A model generated the notes under the pieces. That model did not search any database. It had not been told where the DNA came from and saw only the letters and a program-made list of their open reading frames with translations. From assembly GCA_945910005.1 (NCBI GenBank), contig OX246744.1, positions 46,476,623 to 46,540,622 on the forward strand: 64,000 nt of DNA, written 5' to 3'. The position numbers and the translations under genes were made by a program. Below are positions 1-10,170 of this stretch, piece after piece. Position 1 is the first letter of the stretch; every line of letters begins with the position of its first letter. Source of the stretch: Isoperla grammatica (Eukaryota > Arthropoda > Insecta > Plecoptera > Perlodidae).

Positions 1-627
1 TATAATATTTAATTATTTTGGCGTATTTTTATTTTTATTATTTGGCGGTTGACAGTTTTACCAGCCTAAAAACCGCCAGTACAAGTAGGAATAGAGCCCA
101 ATTGGCGCCAAGAGCGAAATGATAATTTTACCCGCCAATAGTTTGAGTCGAGTAGCCCAATCGGCGGTAAACCGCCCAATCTGGCAACCCTGGTTCTAGT
201 TTCAACGTGTCTCGTCGAGCGCAGCACCTTCCGGTAGGTCAAGGTCAATTAGGGCGGGATGAAATTCAAATAAACTCATTGAGCCGGAGAATACAATAAA
301 CAACATCAAAACACATGACGTGTAGCGGTACATTAATGTCCAATGTCTACAAACAACAAATAAACAAATCAACACACAACAAATAAAATGATAATAGATA
401 TTCACCTGAGTAAAATGGCGGTATGTGGGTGTGTTGGAATAAACCACATCGTATATTTTAAAGTAACACTCTTGCACTTTGCGTTCCTGCGTTTGCAAAA
501 GTCACCAAATAATTTTCATTATCTTCCCTGTGTGGGTTTCGAAAAGTACTTTTTGATGCATCATATTTATTTTCAGGATTGTTTTGAAATAGTTCTTTAT
601 TATTATTATACGTCCGCGTGACATGTA
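1..627. other. No gene seen; presumed IA-2 intron
   Basis: AT-rich sequence with short open frames that resemble nothing I know. Near the left edge (about 40-180) motifs like ggcggt/accgcc recur in both orientations, hinting at a degenerate foldback element. It lies just upstream of the IA-2 exon array, so it is probably intron of that gene, whose 5' exons would lie outside the window. Confidence 0.5.
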
Positions 628-2811
628 CTTACGTTGTATACCTGTTGCTAGACGGACCATGACCCACGCAACCCCGCCTACATAGCAACGCAGGGCGCCC
701 TACCGCACACCGCAGCAGACTTCTGGCAGCTGGTCTGGGAGCAAGGCAACGTTGTACTGTCTCATGTACTGTATACCTGTTGCTAGACGGACCACGACCC
801 CCGCAACCCTGCCTACATAGCAACGCAGGGCGCCCTACCGCACACGGCAGCAGACTTCTGGCAGCTGGTCTGGGAGCAAGGCAGCGTTGTACTGACTCAT
901 GTACTGTATACCTGTTGCTAGACGGACCACGACCCCCGCAACCCGGCCTACATAGCAACGCAGGGCGCCCTACCGCACACGGCAGCAGACTTCTGGCAGC
1001 TGGTCTGGGAGCAAGGCAGCGTTGTACTGTCTCATGTACTGTATACCTGTTGCTAGACGGACCACGACCCCCGCAACCCCGCCTACATAGCAACGCAGGG
1101 CGCCCTACCGCACACGGCAGCAAACTTCTGGCAGCTGGTCTGGGAGCAAGGCAGCGTTGTGCTGACTCATGTACTGTATACCTGTTGCTAGACGGACCAC
1201 GACCCCCGCAACCCCGCCTACATAGCAACGCAGGGCGCCCTACCGCACACGGCAGCAGACTTCTGGCAGCTGGTCTGGGAGCAAGGCAGCGTTGTACTGA
1301 CTCATGTACTGTATACCTGTTGCTAGACGGACCATGACCCCCGCAACCCCGCCTACATAGCAACGCAGGGCGCCCTACCGCACACGGCAGCAAACTTCTG
1401 GCAGCTGGTCTGGGAGCAAGGCAGCGTTGTACTGTCTCATGTACTGTATACCTGTTGCTAGACGGACCATGACCCCCGCAACCCTGCCTACATAGCAACG
1501 CAGGGCGCCCTACCGCACACCGCAGCAGACTTCTGGCAGCTGGTCTGGGAGCAAGGCAGCGTTGTACTGTCTCATGTACTGTATACCTGTTGCTAGACGG
1601 ACCACGACCCCCGCAACCCGGCCTACATAGCAACGCAGGGCGCCCTACCGCACACGGCAGCAGACTTCTGGCAGCTGGTCTGGGAGCAAGGCAGCGTTGT
1701 GCTGACTCATGTACTGTATACCTGTTGCTAGACGGACCATGACCCCCGCAACCCTGCCTACATAGCAACGCAGGGCGCCCTACCGCACACCGCAGCAGAC
1801 TTCTGGCAGCTGGTCTGGGAGCAAGGCAGCGTTGTACTGACTCATGTACTGTATACCTGTTGCTAGACGGACCACGACCCCCGCAACCCCGCCTACATAG
1901 CAACGCAGGGCGCCCTACCGCACACCGCAGCAGACTTCTGGCAGCTGGTCTGGGAGCAAGGCAGCGTTGTACTGTCTCATGTACTGTATACCTGTTGCTA
2001 GACGGACCACGACCCCCGCAACCCGGCCTACATAGCAACGCAGGGCGCCCTACCGCACACGGCAGCAGACTTCTGGCAGCTGGTCTGGGAGCAAGGCAGC
2101 GTTGTGCTGACTCATGTACTGTATACCTGTTGCTAGACGGACCATGACCCCCGCAACCCTGCCTACATAGCAACGCAGGGCGCCCTACCGCACACCGCAG
2201 CAGACTTCTGGCAGCTGGTCTGGGAGCAAGGCAGCGTTGTACTGACTCATGTACTGTATACCTGTTGCTAGACGGACCACGACCCCCGCAACCCCGCCTA
2301 CATAGCAACGCAGGGCGCCCTACCGCACACCGCAGCAGACTTCTGGCAGCTGGTCTGGGAGCAAGGCAGCGTTGTACTGTCTCATGTACTGTATACCTGT
2401 TGCTAGACGGACCACGACCCCCGCAACCCGGCCTACATAGCAACGCAGGGCGCCCTACCGCACACGGCAGCAGACTTCTGGCAGCTGGTCTGGGAGCAAG
2501 GCAGCGTTGTGCTGACTCATGTACTGTATACCTGTTGCTAGACGGACCATGACCCCCGCAACCCTGCCTACATAGCAACGCAGGGCGCCCTACCGCACAC
2601 CGCAGCAGACTTCTGGCAGCTGGTCTGGGAGCAAGGCAGCGTTGTACTGACTCATGTACTGTATACCTGTTGCTAGACGGACCACGACCCCCGCAACCCC
2701 GCCTACATAGCAACGCAGGGCGCTCTACCGCATACAGCAGCAGACTTCTGGCAGCTGGTCTGGGAGCAAGGCAGCGTTGTGCTGACTCATGTACTGTATA
2801 CCTGTTGCTAG
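628..2811 (+). repeat. 135-bp tandem array built from the IA-2 exon head and its 3' splice site
   Basis: Sixteen full 135-bp units, then a 17th head that continues into the true exon. Exon-like heads start at 652 and every 135 bp up to 2812. Each unit carries an acceptor-like end (ctgtatacctgttgctag) followed by the exon 5' part, which reads [15 protein letters not shown] then [18 protein letters not shown] on the + strand: the conserved PTP segment around QG(P/A)L and DFWxxVWEQ. After GTTGT the repeat units lack nine bases present in the real exon, keep CTGACT, and pass into the next acceptor, so each unit ends in an in-frame TAG that is also the next acceptor AG. No unit has a consensus 5' splice site. 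The first unit keeps a divergent flank (catgtacttacgttgtatacc). Units 9-15 follow a three-unit (405-bp) order. Because 135 is divisible by three, a 739-codon frame is open on the - strand; I regard it as a by-product. Confidence 0.95.
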
Positions 2812-3009
2812 ACGGACCACGACCCCCGCAACCCGGCCTACATAGCAACGCAGGGCGCCCTACCGCACACGGCAGCAGACTTCTGGCAGCTGGTCTGGGA
2901 GCAAGGAAGCGTTGTCATGGTGATGCTGACTAGACTCACCGAGAACGGCGCTGCAATGTGTCACCGTTATTGGCCGGAGGAGGGATCGGAGCTCTACCAC
3001 ATCTATGAG
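2812..3009 (+). CDS. IA-2: IA-2 receptor tyrosine phosphatase, PTP-domain exon A
   Basis: First visible coding exon of an IA-2/ICA512 (PTPRN) homologue, a dense-core-vesicle transmembrane protein whose PTP domain is generally inactive. 198 bp, 66 codons, phase 0 at both ends. Acceptor is the 17th copy of tgttgctag; donor is GAG|gtatga. It encodes [28 protein letters not shown], then [11 protein letters not shown] and [17 protein letters not shown]. This matches the family order ([28 protein letters not shown]). The 5' two thirds are duplicated sixteen times upstream, so sixteen decoy acceptors precede it. Only this last copy continues in frame through the exon to a good donor, so I infer it is the one used. 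Upstream exons (signal peptide, RESP18-like region, transmembrane segment) lie outside the window. Confidence 0.9.
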
Positions 3010-3015
3010 GTATGA

Positions 3016-3230
3016 GGCATTTGTCCGCAGGTGTTCGCACTGTCCAATCACTGATTCTTATGCTTCGTATTTCAAATATCGATCTTTGATTGGTTATCGC
3101 TCACTCGTCGGTGGTGTTCGGAGCCTACAGGGTTGGTTTAGTCGCTTTAAATTAAAGTCCCCGACTGAAAATCAGTTTCGTTACTGAGTGGGTAGACTAT
3201 AAATGTGAATTTATTTTATTTTATTTATTT
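3016..3230 (+). repeat. Repeat C (unclassified ATTT-tailed retroposon-like family), 5'-truncated copy
   Basis: Starts ggcatttgtccgcagg, ends actgagtgggtagactataaatgtgaattt followed by an ATTTT-rich tail. Six other copies lie in the window. This one begins only about six bases inside the intron, right behind the exon A donor. Confidence 0.85.
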
Positions 3231-3775
3231 ATAGTTTACACATGCGTTGACTGTGGCCATTGAGCTAGAATATCGCGGCCAAGTCAAGTAAAATAATCAC
3301 TTTGTTCTGAAACTATATTTGAATCTGAATACCACCGCTTCCACTGTTAGCAGTGTTGGGTTTGGGTAGGAACTTTATAAAAGGAATGTATCCCTGAAGT
3401 TCCTAATTTTGGGGAACTTCAAACTATTGAAAAGTTCTTTTAATTTTATTAAGTACCTATTTATAACAACCACCATTCAGCAGTTCCAGCTGCGATTGAA
3501 AACAAGGTAGCATACTAATTTCGGGGACTAGAATTTTAAAAATTAATAATTACTACTTCCATTTTTCAAGAAGTTTATAAAACCTACCAATATCTTCGCA
3601 AAAGTAACTTTTAATATTCAAGGAACGCGAAAGTTCATTCTTTTTTTCTTAACTTTCAAAAGTTCTTTTTTTTGGGATCCAGGGTCCAGCTCACATTCTT
3701 CTAGCATTTGTACTTTCCATGCCAGTTCTTCTTCTCAGAGTTGTCAACCCCAACTGTTATCGACGTTACTTCTAG
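3231..3775. other. IA-2: IA-2 intron, nothing further recognised
   Basis: AT-rich intron between exons A and B ending in acceptor cgacgttacttctag. No repeat or open frame of note beyond repeat C at its start. Confidence 0.7.
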
Positions 3776-3942
3776 GTGCATCTGGTGTCCGAGCACATCT
3801 GGTGTGACGACTACCTAGTGCGAAGCTTCTATCTAAAGAACCTCAAGACCGGCGAGACTCGGACCGTGACTCAGTTCCACTTCCTGTCGTGGCCCGACAA
3901 CGGAGTCCCACAAACGACCAAGGCGCTGCTCGAATTCCGAAG
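3776..3942 (+). CDS. IA-2: IA-2 PTP-domain exon B (WPD loop)
   Basis: 167 bp, starts in phase 0 after tctag and ends CGAAG|gtcggt (phase 2). It encodes [55 protein letters not shown]. This is the IA-2 segment carrying the WPD loop. Here the loop reads WPDNGVP, so the general-acid Asp of active PTPs is present. From memory, vertebrate IA-2 proteins have another residue at this place. The neighbouring frame on the - strand is a shadow. Confidence 0.93.
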
Positions 3943-4463
3943 GTCGGTCTCGCAACCAACTGTTGCACTCCAATATTTCGAAATACAATAATCCATTTTT
4001 TCAGTACAGTAGTTCCAAATTTTCGAATTTGTGAACATCCAAAATATATTAATAACCAAGTGTGCTAACAAACCCCTAGAATGCTTATTTCTCTCTTTGG
4101 TACAAAATACAACCCTTGATTCCATATCTTCAGTTTAGAAAAAAGTAACTAAATTATAAACGAAGAATGGTAGAGATATCTGTTCTCAAATCAAACACAA
4201 TTATCAGCAGTAAACTCCTAAGCCACCTAAAAACTCCCCAAAACTGCCACCTAAAAAGAAAAAAAATGTGTCTTGCCAACAAATTGTTTTGCAGCAAATG
4301 ATCGCCATGTTTACAAGCACAATTTAGTGTTGAATAAATGCTAACATTTTCTGTTGTTATTTTTTGTAATCTTGTAAAATATAAGGGTTTTAAATTCAAT
4401 ATATTGTATCTATACTTTAATCTGTCATTATAATTACAAGAAAGGTGTTTTCTCCACTTCCAG

Positions 4464-4517
4464 GAAGGTGAATAAGTCTTACCGCGGCCGTTCCTGCCCC
4501 ATCGTTGTCCACTGCAG
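4464..4517 (+). CDS. IA-2: IA-2 PTP-domain exon C (start of the P-loop)
   Basis: Short 54-bp exon between acceptor ttctccacttccag and donor TGCAG|gtaggt. Joined to exon B it reads RKVNKSYRGRSCPIVVHC, ending with the nucleophilic Cys of the PTP signature and two bases of the next Ser codon. Too short to stand out as an open frame, but both splice sites and the family alignment fix it. The intron before it (3943-4463) shows nothing else. Confidence 0.92.
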
Positions 4518-4899
4518 GTAGGTCACAAGGTCACAAGGTCACGGTCAAGTGCTGCCTTATTCATGTATCAACATCAAGTTCATTATACTCATTACATAAT
4601 TGCATATCAGCTTCATCCAGGAGTAAGGAAACATGAACTACATACTACATACAATTGAGATACAAATAAATTCAAATCATAAAATACTACGTCGAGTGGT
4701 CGACGTACGTTAGCGCTGAAGGCAAAATCAGCAGATACAGGATAGAGCAGATATATGCCAAATATAACAGCATAAAATGTTGTTACAGTATTGTTAAAAC
4801 ATGAATACGTAATTGAGAATAACAAGTGTGGCCATGTAAACACTAAGCCAAGATCTTGTTAAAAACGAACTAAGAATGAATGAATGCGGTGGTTTTCAG

Positions 4900-5026
4900 C
4901 GACGGCGTGGGCCGAACGGGAACCTATTGTGTGATCGACATGGTTCTGAACCGCATGGCCAAGGGGGCTAAGGAGATAGACATCGCAGCGACACTGGAAC
5001 ACATTCGAGACCAGCGAGCCAACATG
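4900..5026 (+). CDS. IA-2: IA-2 PTP-domain exon D (P-loop, catalytic signature)
   Basis: 127 bp from acceptor gtggttttcag to donor AACATG|gtaggt. It completes the signature [12 protein letters not shown] (C-x5-R) and continues [31 protein letters not shown]. Cys and Arg of the P-loop are present. The Asp after CS replaces the usual Ala, a hallmark of IA-2 proteins that is associated with loss of phosphatase activity. The Tyr-Cys after GRTGT differs from the commoner YILID/YVLID. The 4518-4899 intron holds no recognised element. Confidence 0.93.
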
Positions 5027-5135
5027 GTAGGTTCCGTCATGTTCCTTCCGTCTTCTGATCTCCTGATCAGCTGTTTATCACTGCCATAAGAGTGACTGTC
5101 TTCATATTTAGTCTAGTTCTTCTCATTATGGTATG

Positions 5136-5279
5136 TTTACAGCTACGCGTTGCGAGCGAAGCGAGGGCGCGAGCTCCAATCAGCATCCGAGTTTCACGCA
5201 AAGAAGTTAATAGTTTCACGCAAACTGGCCACTGATTGGAGCTCGCGCCTTCGCTTCGCTCGCAACGCGTAGCTGTAAA
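5136..5279. mobile_element. Foldback/MITE-like element with about 45-bp terminal inverted repeats
   Basis: The left arm tttacagctacgcgttgcg, gagcgaagcgagggcgcgagctccaatcag is mirrored by ctgattggagctcgcgcc, ttcgcttcgctcgcaacgcgtagctgtaaa on the right. The roughly 50-bp centre contains tttcacgcaaa twice. It lies in the IA-2 intron between exons D and E. No clear target-site duplication was found, so the superfamily is open. Confidence 0.8.
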
Positions 5280-5394
5280 TCGACTATTAGTCTAGTGGGT
5301 TTTTTTCTGCTTCCAACACAGAATAATATTCAATTTCTGGTTCAGACAGTTTTTTTTTTTTTTTTACTTTTAAATGACTTCAATCTATCTAGAT

Positions 5395-5500
5395 ATCATC
5401 AATCCCCTGTAACCCTCACTCCCGTAAACCCCAACTTGATACCCCTTATGACGACCCCACCAATGTGTAACGGATCTGATTGGCCAACGCTAAATGACCT
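5395..5500 (+). repeat. Low-copy repeat fragment, second copy at 61.5 kb
   Basis: Segment around cccttatgacgacccc and atgtgtaacggatctgatt is found inverted at about 61465-61545 (tgtaatggatctgattcgg on the - strand). Origin not recognised. Confidence 0.5.
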
Positions 5501-5552
5501 GTTATAAAGTGCGTATTTAAATACAAGTACTAAAATAAGATTCTGTTCGCAG

Positions 5553-5699
5553 GTGAAGACCAAGCAGCAGTTTGAGTTTGTGTTGACGGCCGTGGCGGAG
5601 GAAGTGAACGCCATATTGAAGGCTCTGCCCGCCCAGTTACCGCCCGCGAGCGTTCAGCCGGTACCGGTAGCCCAAGCACCGGCTACCGGACCGCAGTAA
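5553..5699 (+). CDS. IA-2: IA-2 terminal coding exon E
   Basis: Acceptor ttctgttcgcag, then 48 codons and TAA. It encodes [28 protein letters not shown], the canonical IA-2 C-terminal helix, followed by a lineage-specific tail rich in Pro, Ala, Val and Gln (about 22 residues ending GPQ) that the mammalian proteins, ending just after ALP(Q), do not have. Summed lengths of exons A-E keep one frame throughout (198+167+54+127+147 bp, 230 residues). Confidence 0.93.
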   Translation: MKTKQQFEFVLTAVAEEVNAILKALPAQLPPASVQPVPVAQAPATGPQ

Positions 5700-7890
5700 G
5701 ACGCAGCACGTTACATCACCACGTCGCGCAGCAGTGGCGCACTCGAGTGTCGGGAGGCGAGGTTTACGTTCCAGCCACGAGAATCACTTTCGATACAAAA
5801 GCGTATAATGGTTACAAACGGCACGAGAATATTGAGTAAGCCTCGAGGCCGTCAGGAATATTCGTTATTATTTATTTATTATCTGCAGATATGTTTGGCC
5901 GTTTGCAAATTCTCATTTAACGATCCCTACATACACGGTATGTATCGTCATATCACACCACAACTTACAGATGCTGCGTTGGTCGTTTACAAACGCAAGC
6001 GCCACGGTTTCGAGGTTGCTCCGAAACTGTGAGACCGCAACGTCAATTGAGACAACCTTATTCACAATACATCTTTTAAGTCAGTAAGAAATGGCTTTCA
6101 TCATATCAACAAATGAGATTCCGAAAATCATCAACTAACAACGTAAAGTCTGCATTGTAGCAAAACTAAAATAGTAAAAACAACAGTTTGGTGCGAGAGA
6201 AAATTTCCTTTAAGTGTTTCGTATAAGATCCATTCTGGGTAGATTTGAAAGAAATTAGCTTAGATTTATTTAGTTTCAGGCGAGCACTATCCATGACGAA
6301 CAAACCTAGTTTCGAGCGAGCGCATATAAGCCGTGAAATGGAAACGAAACTACTAACTCCTTAGAAACAACCTGTGGCATTAACAAAGCCTACAGTTCTC
6401 ATCACAGCTGAATGTAATAACACAAAATTGATCATGATCACGTTTTCAGTTTTGATTTGCATGCCTGCGGTATACACGCCCATGCTTACACTGATCATAG
6501 ATACCTAGATACCTACGTACGCACCGGTAGTGTTGCTTGTCGTGTCACGGCCTACTGAATTCAACGCAATGTTCCGATACTACTTTCATTCCCATTTGAA
6601 TGCTGATTTACGTAAAAAATATAAAGATATGTGGATCGGTTGTATAATGAAGATGATAATATTGAAAAATAGGCCTAAAAGTTGACATTCGTTCATACAT
6701 AGAACCCGGGCAGATCGTAAGAGAAACATACATGAGGCTTAGTCAACATAGACATTAGTGTATAGAGTATTTCCAATACTGTAGTACAGGATGTATTATA
6801 TTACAAAACTGTAATATTTGGGGTAATGAAATTATAGACTTAGCTATTATTGGTTAGAACGGAATAATGAAGTGCACGTACAATTAAGTTTCAAAACTTA
6901 AATGTGTGTGTAATAAAAGCTAATTAGGTAATCGAACTGAATAAGAGCCGGTTATTCATCCAGCGTGTACCGGTACACGGACTGCACAACCACTTGAGAC
7001 CAGAGTTCCGTTGACTTGAACATGCGCGCAAGTCAACGTACGTGCGCAAGACGTTGCTGTTTCGTGTGCATCCCCCAGTAGGCCCTGACAATGCCGACAC
7101 TTTCTAACTGTGTACGTTTGGTTTAGCTAGAACAAAGTAACCTTTTGAAAATGATTACGATGGGTAGGTAGTGTGTTGAATCTGTGGAATCGATGCTAAA
7201 TCGAGCGTAAAAAATGATTTCACTGTATTTTCTTCTCTTGGATAAACACTAAACAGTGAATGCCCATCAAAGAAAGAAAGGTACAAATAGCTGTCACTTA
7301 CAACAGTCTTCCTACCCTTCATCCCCCCCCCCCCTCATATTCACAGATATCACATTAAATCATCATCAACATCATCATCATTGTCATCATGTATGAAAAG
7401 TGTATTTCCATACACACAACAGAATGTGTGTAAATGCGCTTACATCCATGTGTCCTTAGCCTATCTAGCATAGCACATGATTACATGCATAAGTAATAGC
7501 GTTGAGTGAGAGCAACGTAGCTTAAAGTGAAAGAATCACAATATATTCCGACTAGCTTTGATAAATGACACCGGTAGACATTGTATCATCTCCTGCCCAG
7601 CAAGTAATAAACAAGTATTCTTGCAGTCTTCGATCTCACGGATACAACACATTAAATGGCGTAACTAACCCATCGTTTTGAAAGTGGTGCAAAGATAGAT
7701 TTAGTAACAACTAACAATATAACTATCAGTAGTTTTAGTTTATACTAGAAATAGTCTAGTTACATATTGGTTGTGTTATTAGTTGTTAAGTAGTGCATGT
7801 TTGTAATTAATTATTACTGTTTTAGAGTAAGAAAGAGGCCTCCCATGCAGATAGTTTCTTAATAAACTACAAGCTATTTTTATCGCAAAT
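5700..7890 (+). other. IA-2: Probable IA-2 3' UTR
   Basis: AT-rich non-coding stretch after the stop codon. Candidate polyadenylation signals occur at about 7606 (aataaa) and 7861-7866 (aataaa, preceded by tttctt); the latter is a plausible end. It also holds a 12-base C run at 7323-7334. The true end needs transcript data. Confidence 0.4.
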
Positions 7891-9797
7891 GTATTTGTGT
7901 TGGTTAGTTTATTGATATATTTACAAATGTTCTATGAAATTTTGTGAAGGATGATTCTGAGAAAAATATGACAAGGAAATTGCAATCGTATCCCCCCCCC
8001 CCCCCCCAAAGAGATCGGTGCTAAAGCCAGAAGATCTGTCTCATAATCACTCTTCACAAGTTCTTCTGTATTGAAATTTTGTTTTTGGAATTTTACAAAA
8101 ATTGAAACACTTGAATTACCTACGGTGTCTTTCAAACTTGGGGGAAGTAAATTGTTTATTGTTGATTTAATGTTTTACAATTAAGAATATTTTGTAATTG
8201 TTTGATCTCCTTACACAGACAGAAGTATAATTTAATATCATAATTTAAAAATGTAGAACAAATATTTTTAACTATTTCTATTCTATTTTATGTGTATATA
8301 TACATATTCTGTAATCAAGTGGTGAGGTTTACTTGTTGTTACCTATGTCACTATCAATTAATGTAACCAGACAGTCAAAGCTTCAACTGTGAGTAAAGAA
8401 TCGTTTGGAACGTTACGACTGGGAATGTAACAATTTGACGGAATGATGAGAAGGAGAAAAATATTCTTTTAAGAGTAGAGAACATTTTACATATATTGTA
8501 GCCATTATACAGTGTTGATGTAACTTTGTGAAAAGTATTTAATGAATGTTGACAGATAGTAATATTATATATTATATAATATAATGATCTCCCCCCTGCA
8601 GAGCTTTAGTCAATACCCGTTGTCTTGTTGTCAATATGGATCTTAAAGCAATCTCAACTATTGGAAGAGAGCGGATATTTTAACGTAACGTAACGTAACG
8701 TAACGAGCATACAGTTATGCGTTAGTGTCGTCTTGTTGGAAACAAGGTCGAGTATTTAGATATAAACATTACTATATTTGCCGAGAGTCGCGGACGCAAT
8801 CTAGACTCGTCATTCATTCCAAGACTTTCCCTTAGAGGAAGTTAAAAATTACTTGGTCAATTTGAAAAAAAAAAAAAAAAACAGCTTCGTGATGTGAGTG
8901 GAGCGTTGGGAGGAGATTGCCTCGACCATGTCAGAGAGTTGTAGTCAAGTTTTGTACTGTTAGTGTGGCTCAAAGTTGTGATGAGATTTAGGCCTACGTC
9001 TTAGACATTTCATTTATATAGTCTTAACGTAACATATTGTATTCCAACTGTCTACTTGATTGCACGGTAGAAACTAGTTCACCTTTTCGGAGGCTAAAAT
9101 ATAAACTTATATTGCACAAGAAAGAAAACAAAAATCGAACAATTCAAAAAGGTAGACGTGGATATTCGTTAACTAAATTACACGAAAAGAGTCAAACTGT
9201 TTAGATATAGGTTTTCGATGGCAAAGGATATGAAAACTAGTGATTCACTTTACAACTAGATCTACTTGTCCGACTCATAACTTGCCGATACGAATGGATA
9301 TCTCACGAATGATGTGGCAAGGTAGAAGCCCGTTAGAATCCGGTTCAAGTCGTTCGAAGCGGCTGGACGTTTTATGACGGCAAACAAAATTACTATTCTA
9401 ACGAGTGGTTGAAAATGTATATTAGAATTTATCGACATATTTTAACGAGAGATGGAATGTCTTTGCATCGGCGTTACAAACTTCTTTGCCACCAGCCTGT
9501 CAAAGAATTTGTTCAGCTGAGAAAATTAATAATTTATATGGAACAAAGATCCAATTTTCTAGATTGATAAGATCATCTTAAAGAAAAATTCAATATTTTA
9601 AAACAATATGATTGGTGCAAGTCTTGCTATTACATACTTCGTCCATAGAGAAGCGAATCAAGAAACAATAGCGTATAAGGTATAGCTCAACAAATTGATC
9701 TACAGTCTCGTTCTTACAACTTATTATGTTACGAGTTACAGTTTCTATGACATGTAGAATGACGGATGTTTTCATATGGTCAACCCACAACTTTGTT
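7891..9797. other. No gene seen
   Basis: AT-rich, with a 16-base C run (7992-8007), five ACGTA-type repeats at about 8675-8705 and an A run near 8866. Open frames are short and unconvincing on both strands. Confidence 0.5.
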
Positions 9798-10170
9798 TTA
9801 ACGGCAAAGGTCAGTATCGCTATAAAAATAGTGCGAAATTCACGTTTTTTTTTTAGTTGAGAACGCTAAAAAATATTAAAAAGCGACATTGTGCGAATTG
9901 TGGTGTCAAGAGAACTAAAAACAACTAAATTAAAAAAATTAAAAATATTAATATTTGATTTAATCATAGTTATCATTGATAGGCTAATGTAAAAAAATTT
10001 ACAATATATTAATAATTACTAATTACCCAGTAACTCTAAAAATATTTGAAACTTATAGAATCCAGTTTTTTAGTTCTTACGAAACCTTAATTTGCTTTTT
10101 TAACATCAAGCGGCATTCCAAGATCCGTTAATTAGTGCGGTTTTTATAGCAAGCCTCACCTTTTCTTTTA
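9798..10170. mobile_element. MITE-like element E with degenerate terminal inverted repeats
   Basis: Left end ttaacggcaaagg, agtatcgctataaaaat is mirrored by tttttatagcaagcctcacc near 10141-10160. The inner segment aatatttgaaact with tttagttcttacgaaac recurs near 36.1-36.2 kb, and the ttaacggcaaag end recurs inverted at about 36240, so there are two copies. No target-site duplication resolved. Confidence 0.45.

Noticed and set aside
652..2811. Array units as a Dscam-like set of complete alternative exons
   Set aside because: Each unit has an acceptor but no consensus donor, lacks the second half of the exon and ends in an in-frame TAG.
629..2848. 739-codon Arg/Cys-rich frame on the - strand
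   Set aside because: The 135-bp period is divisible by three, so any frame open through one unit stays open. It is antisense to units that match the IA-2 exon and has no recognisable domain.
3776..3991. IA-2 exon B frame starting with Met
   Set aside because: The first codon is GTG after a splice acceptor and encodes Val; the frame past 3942 is intron.
8675..8705. Telomere-like repeat
   Set aside because: The unit is ACGTA, not the arthropod TTAGG, and is only about five copies long.
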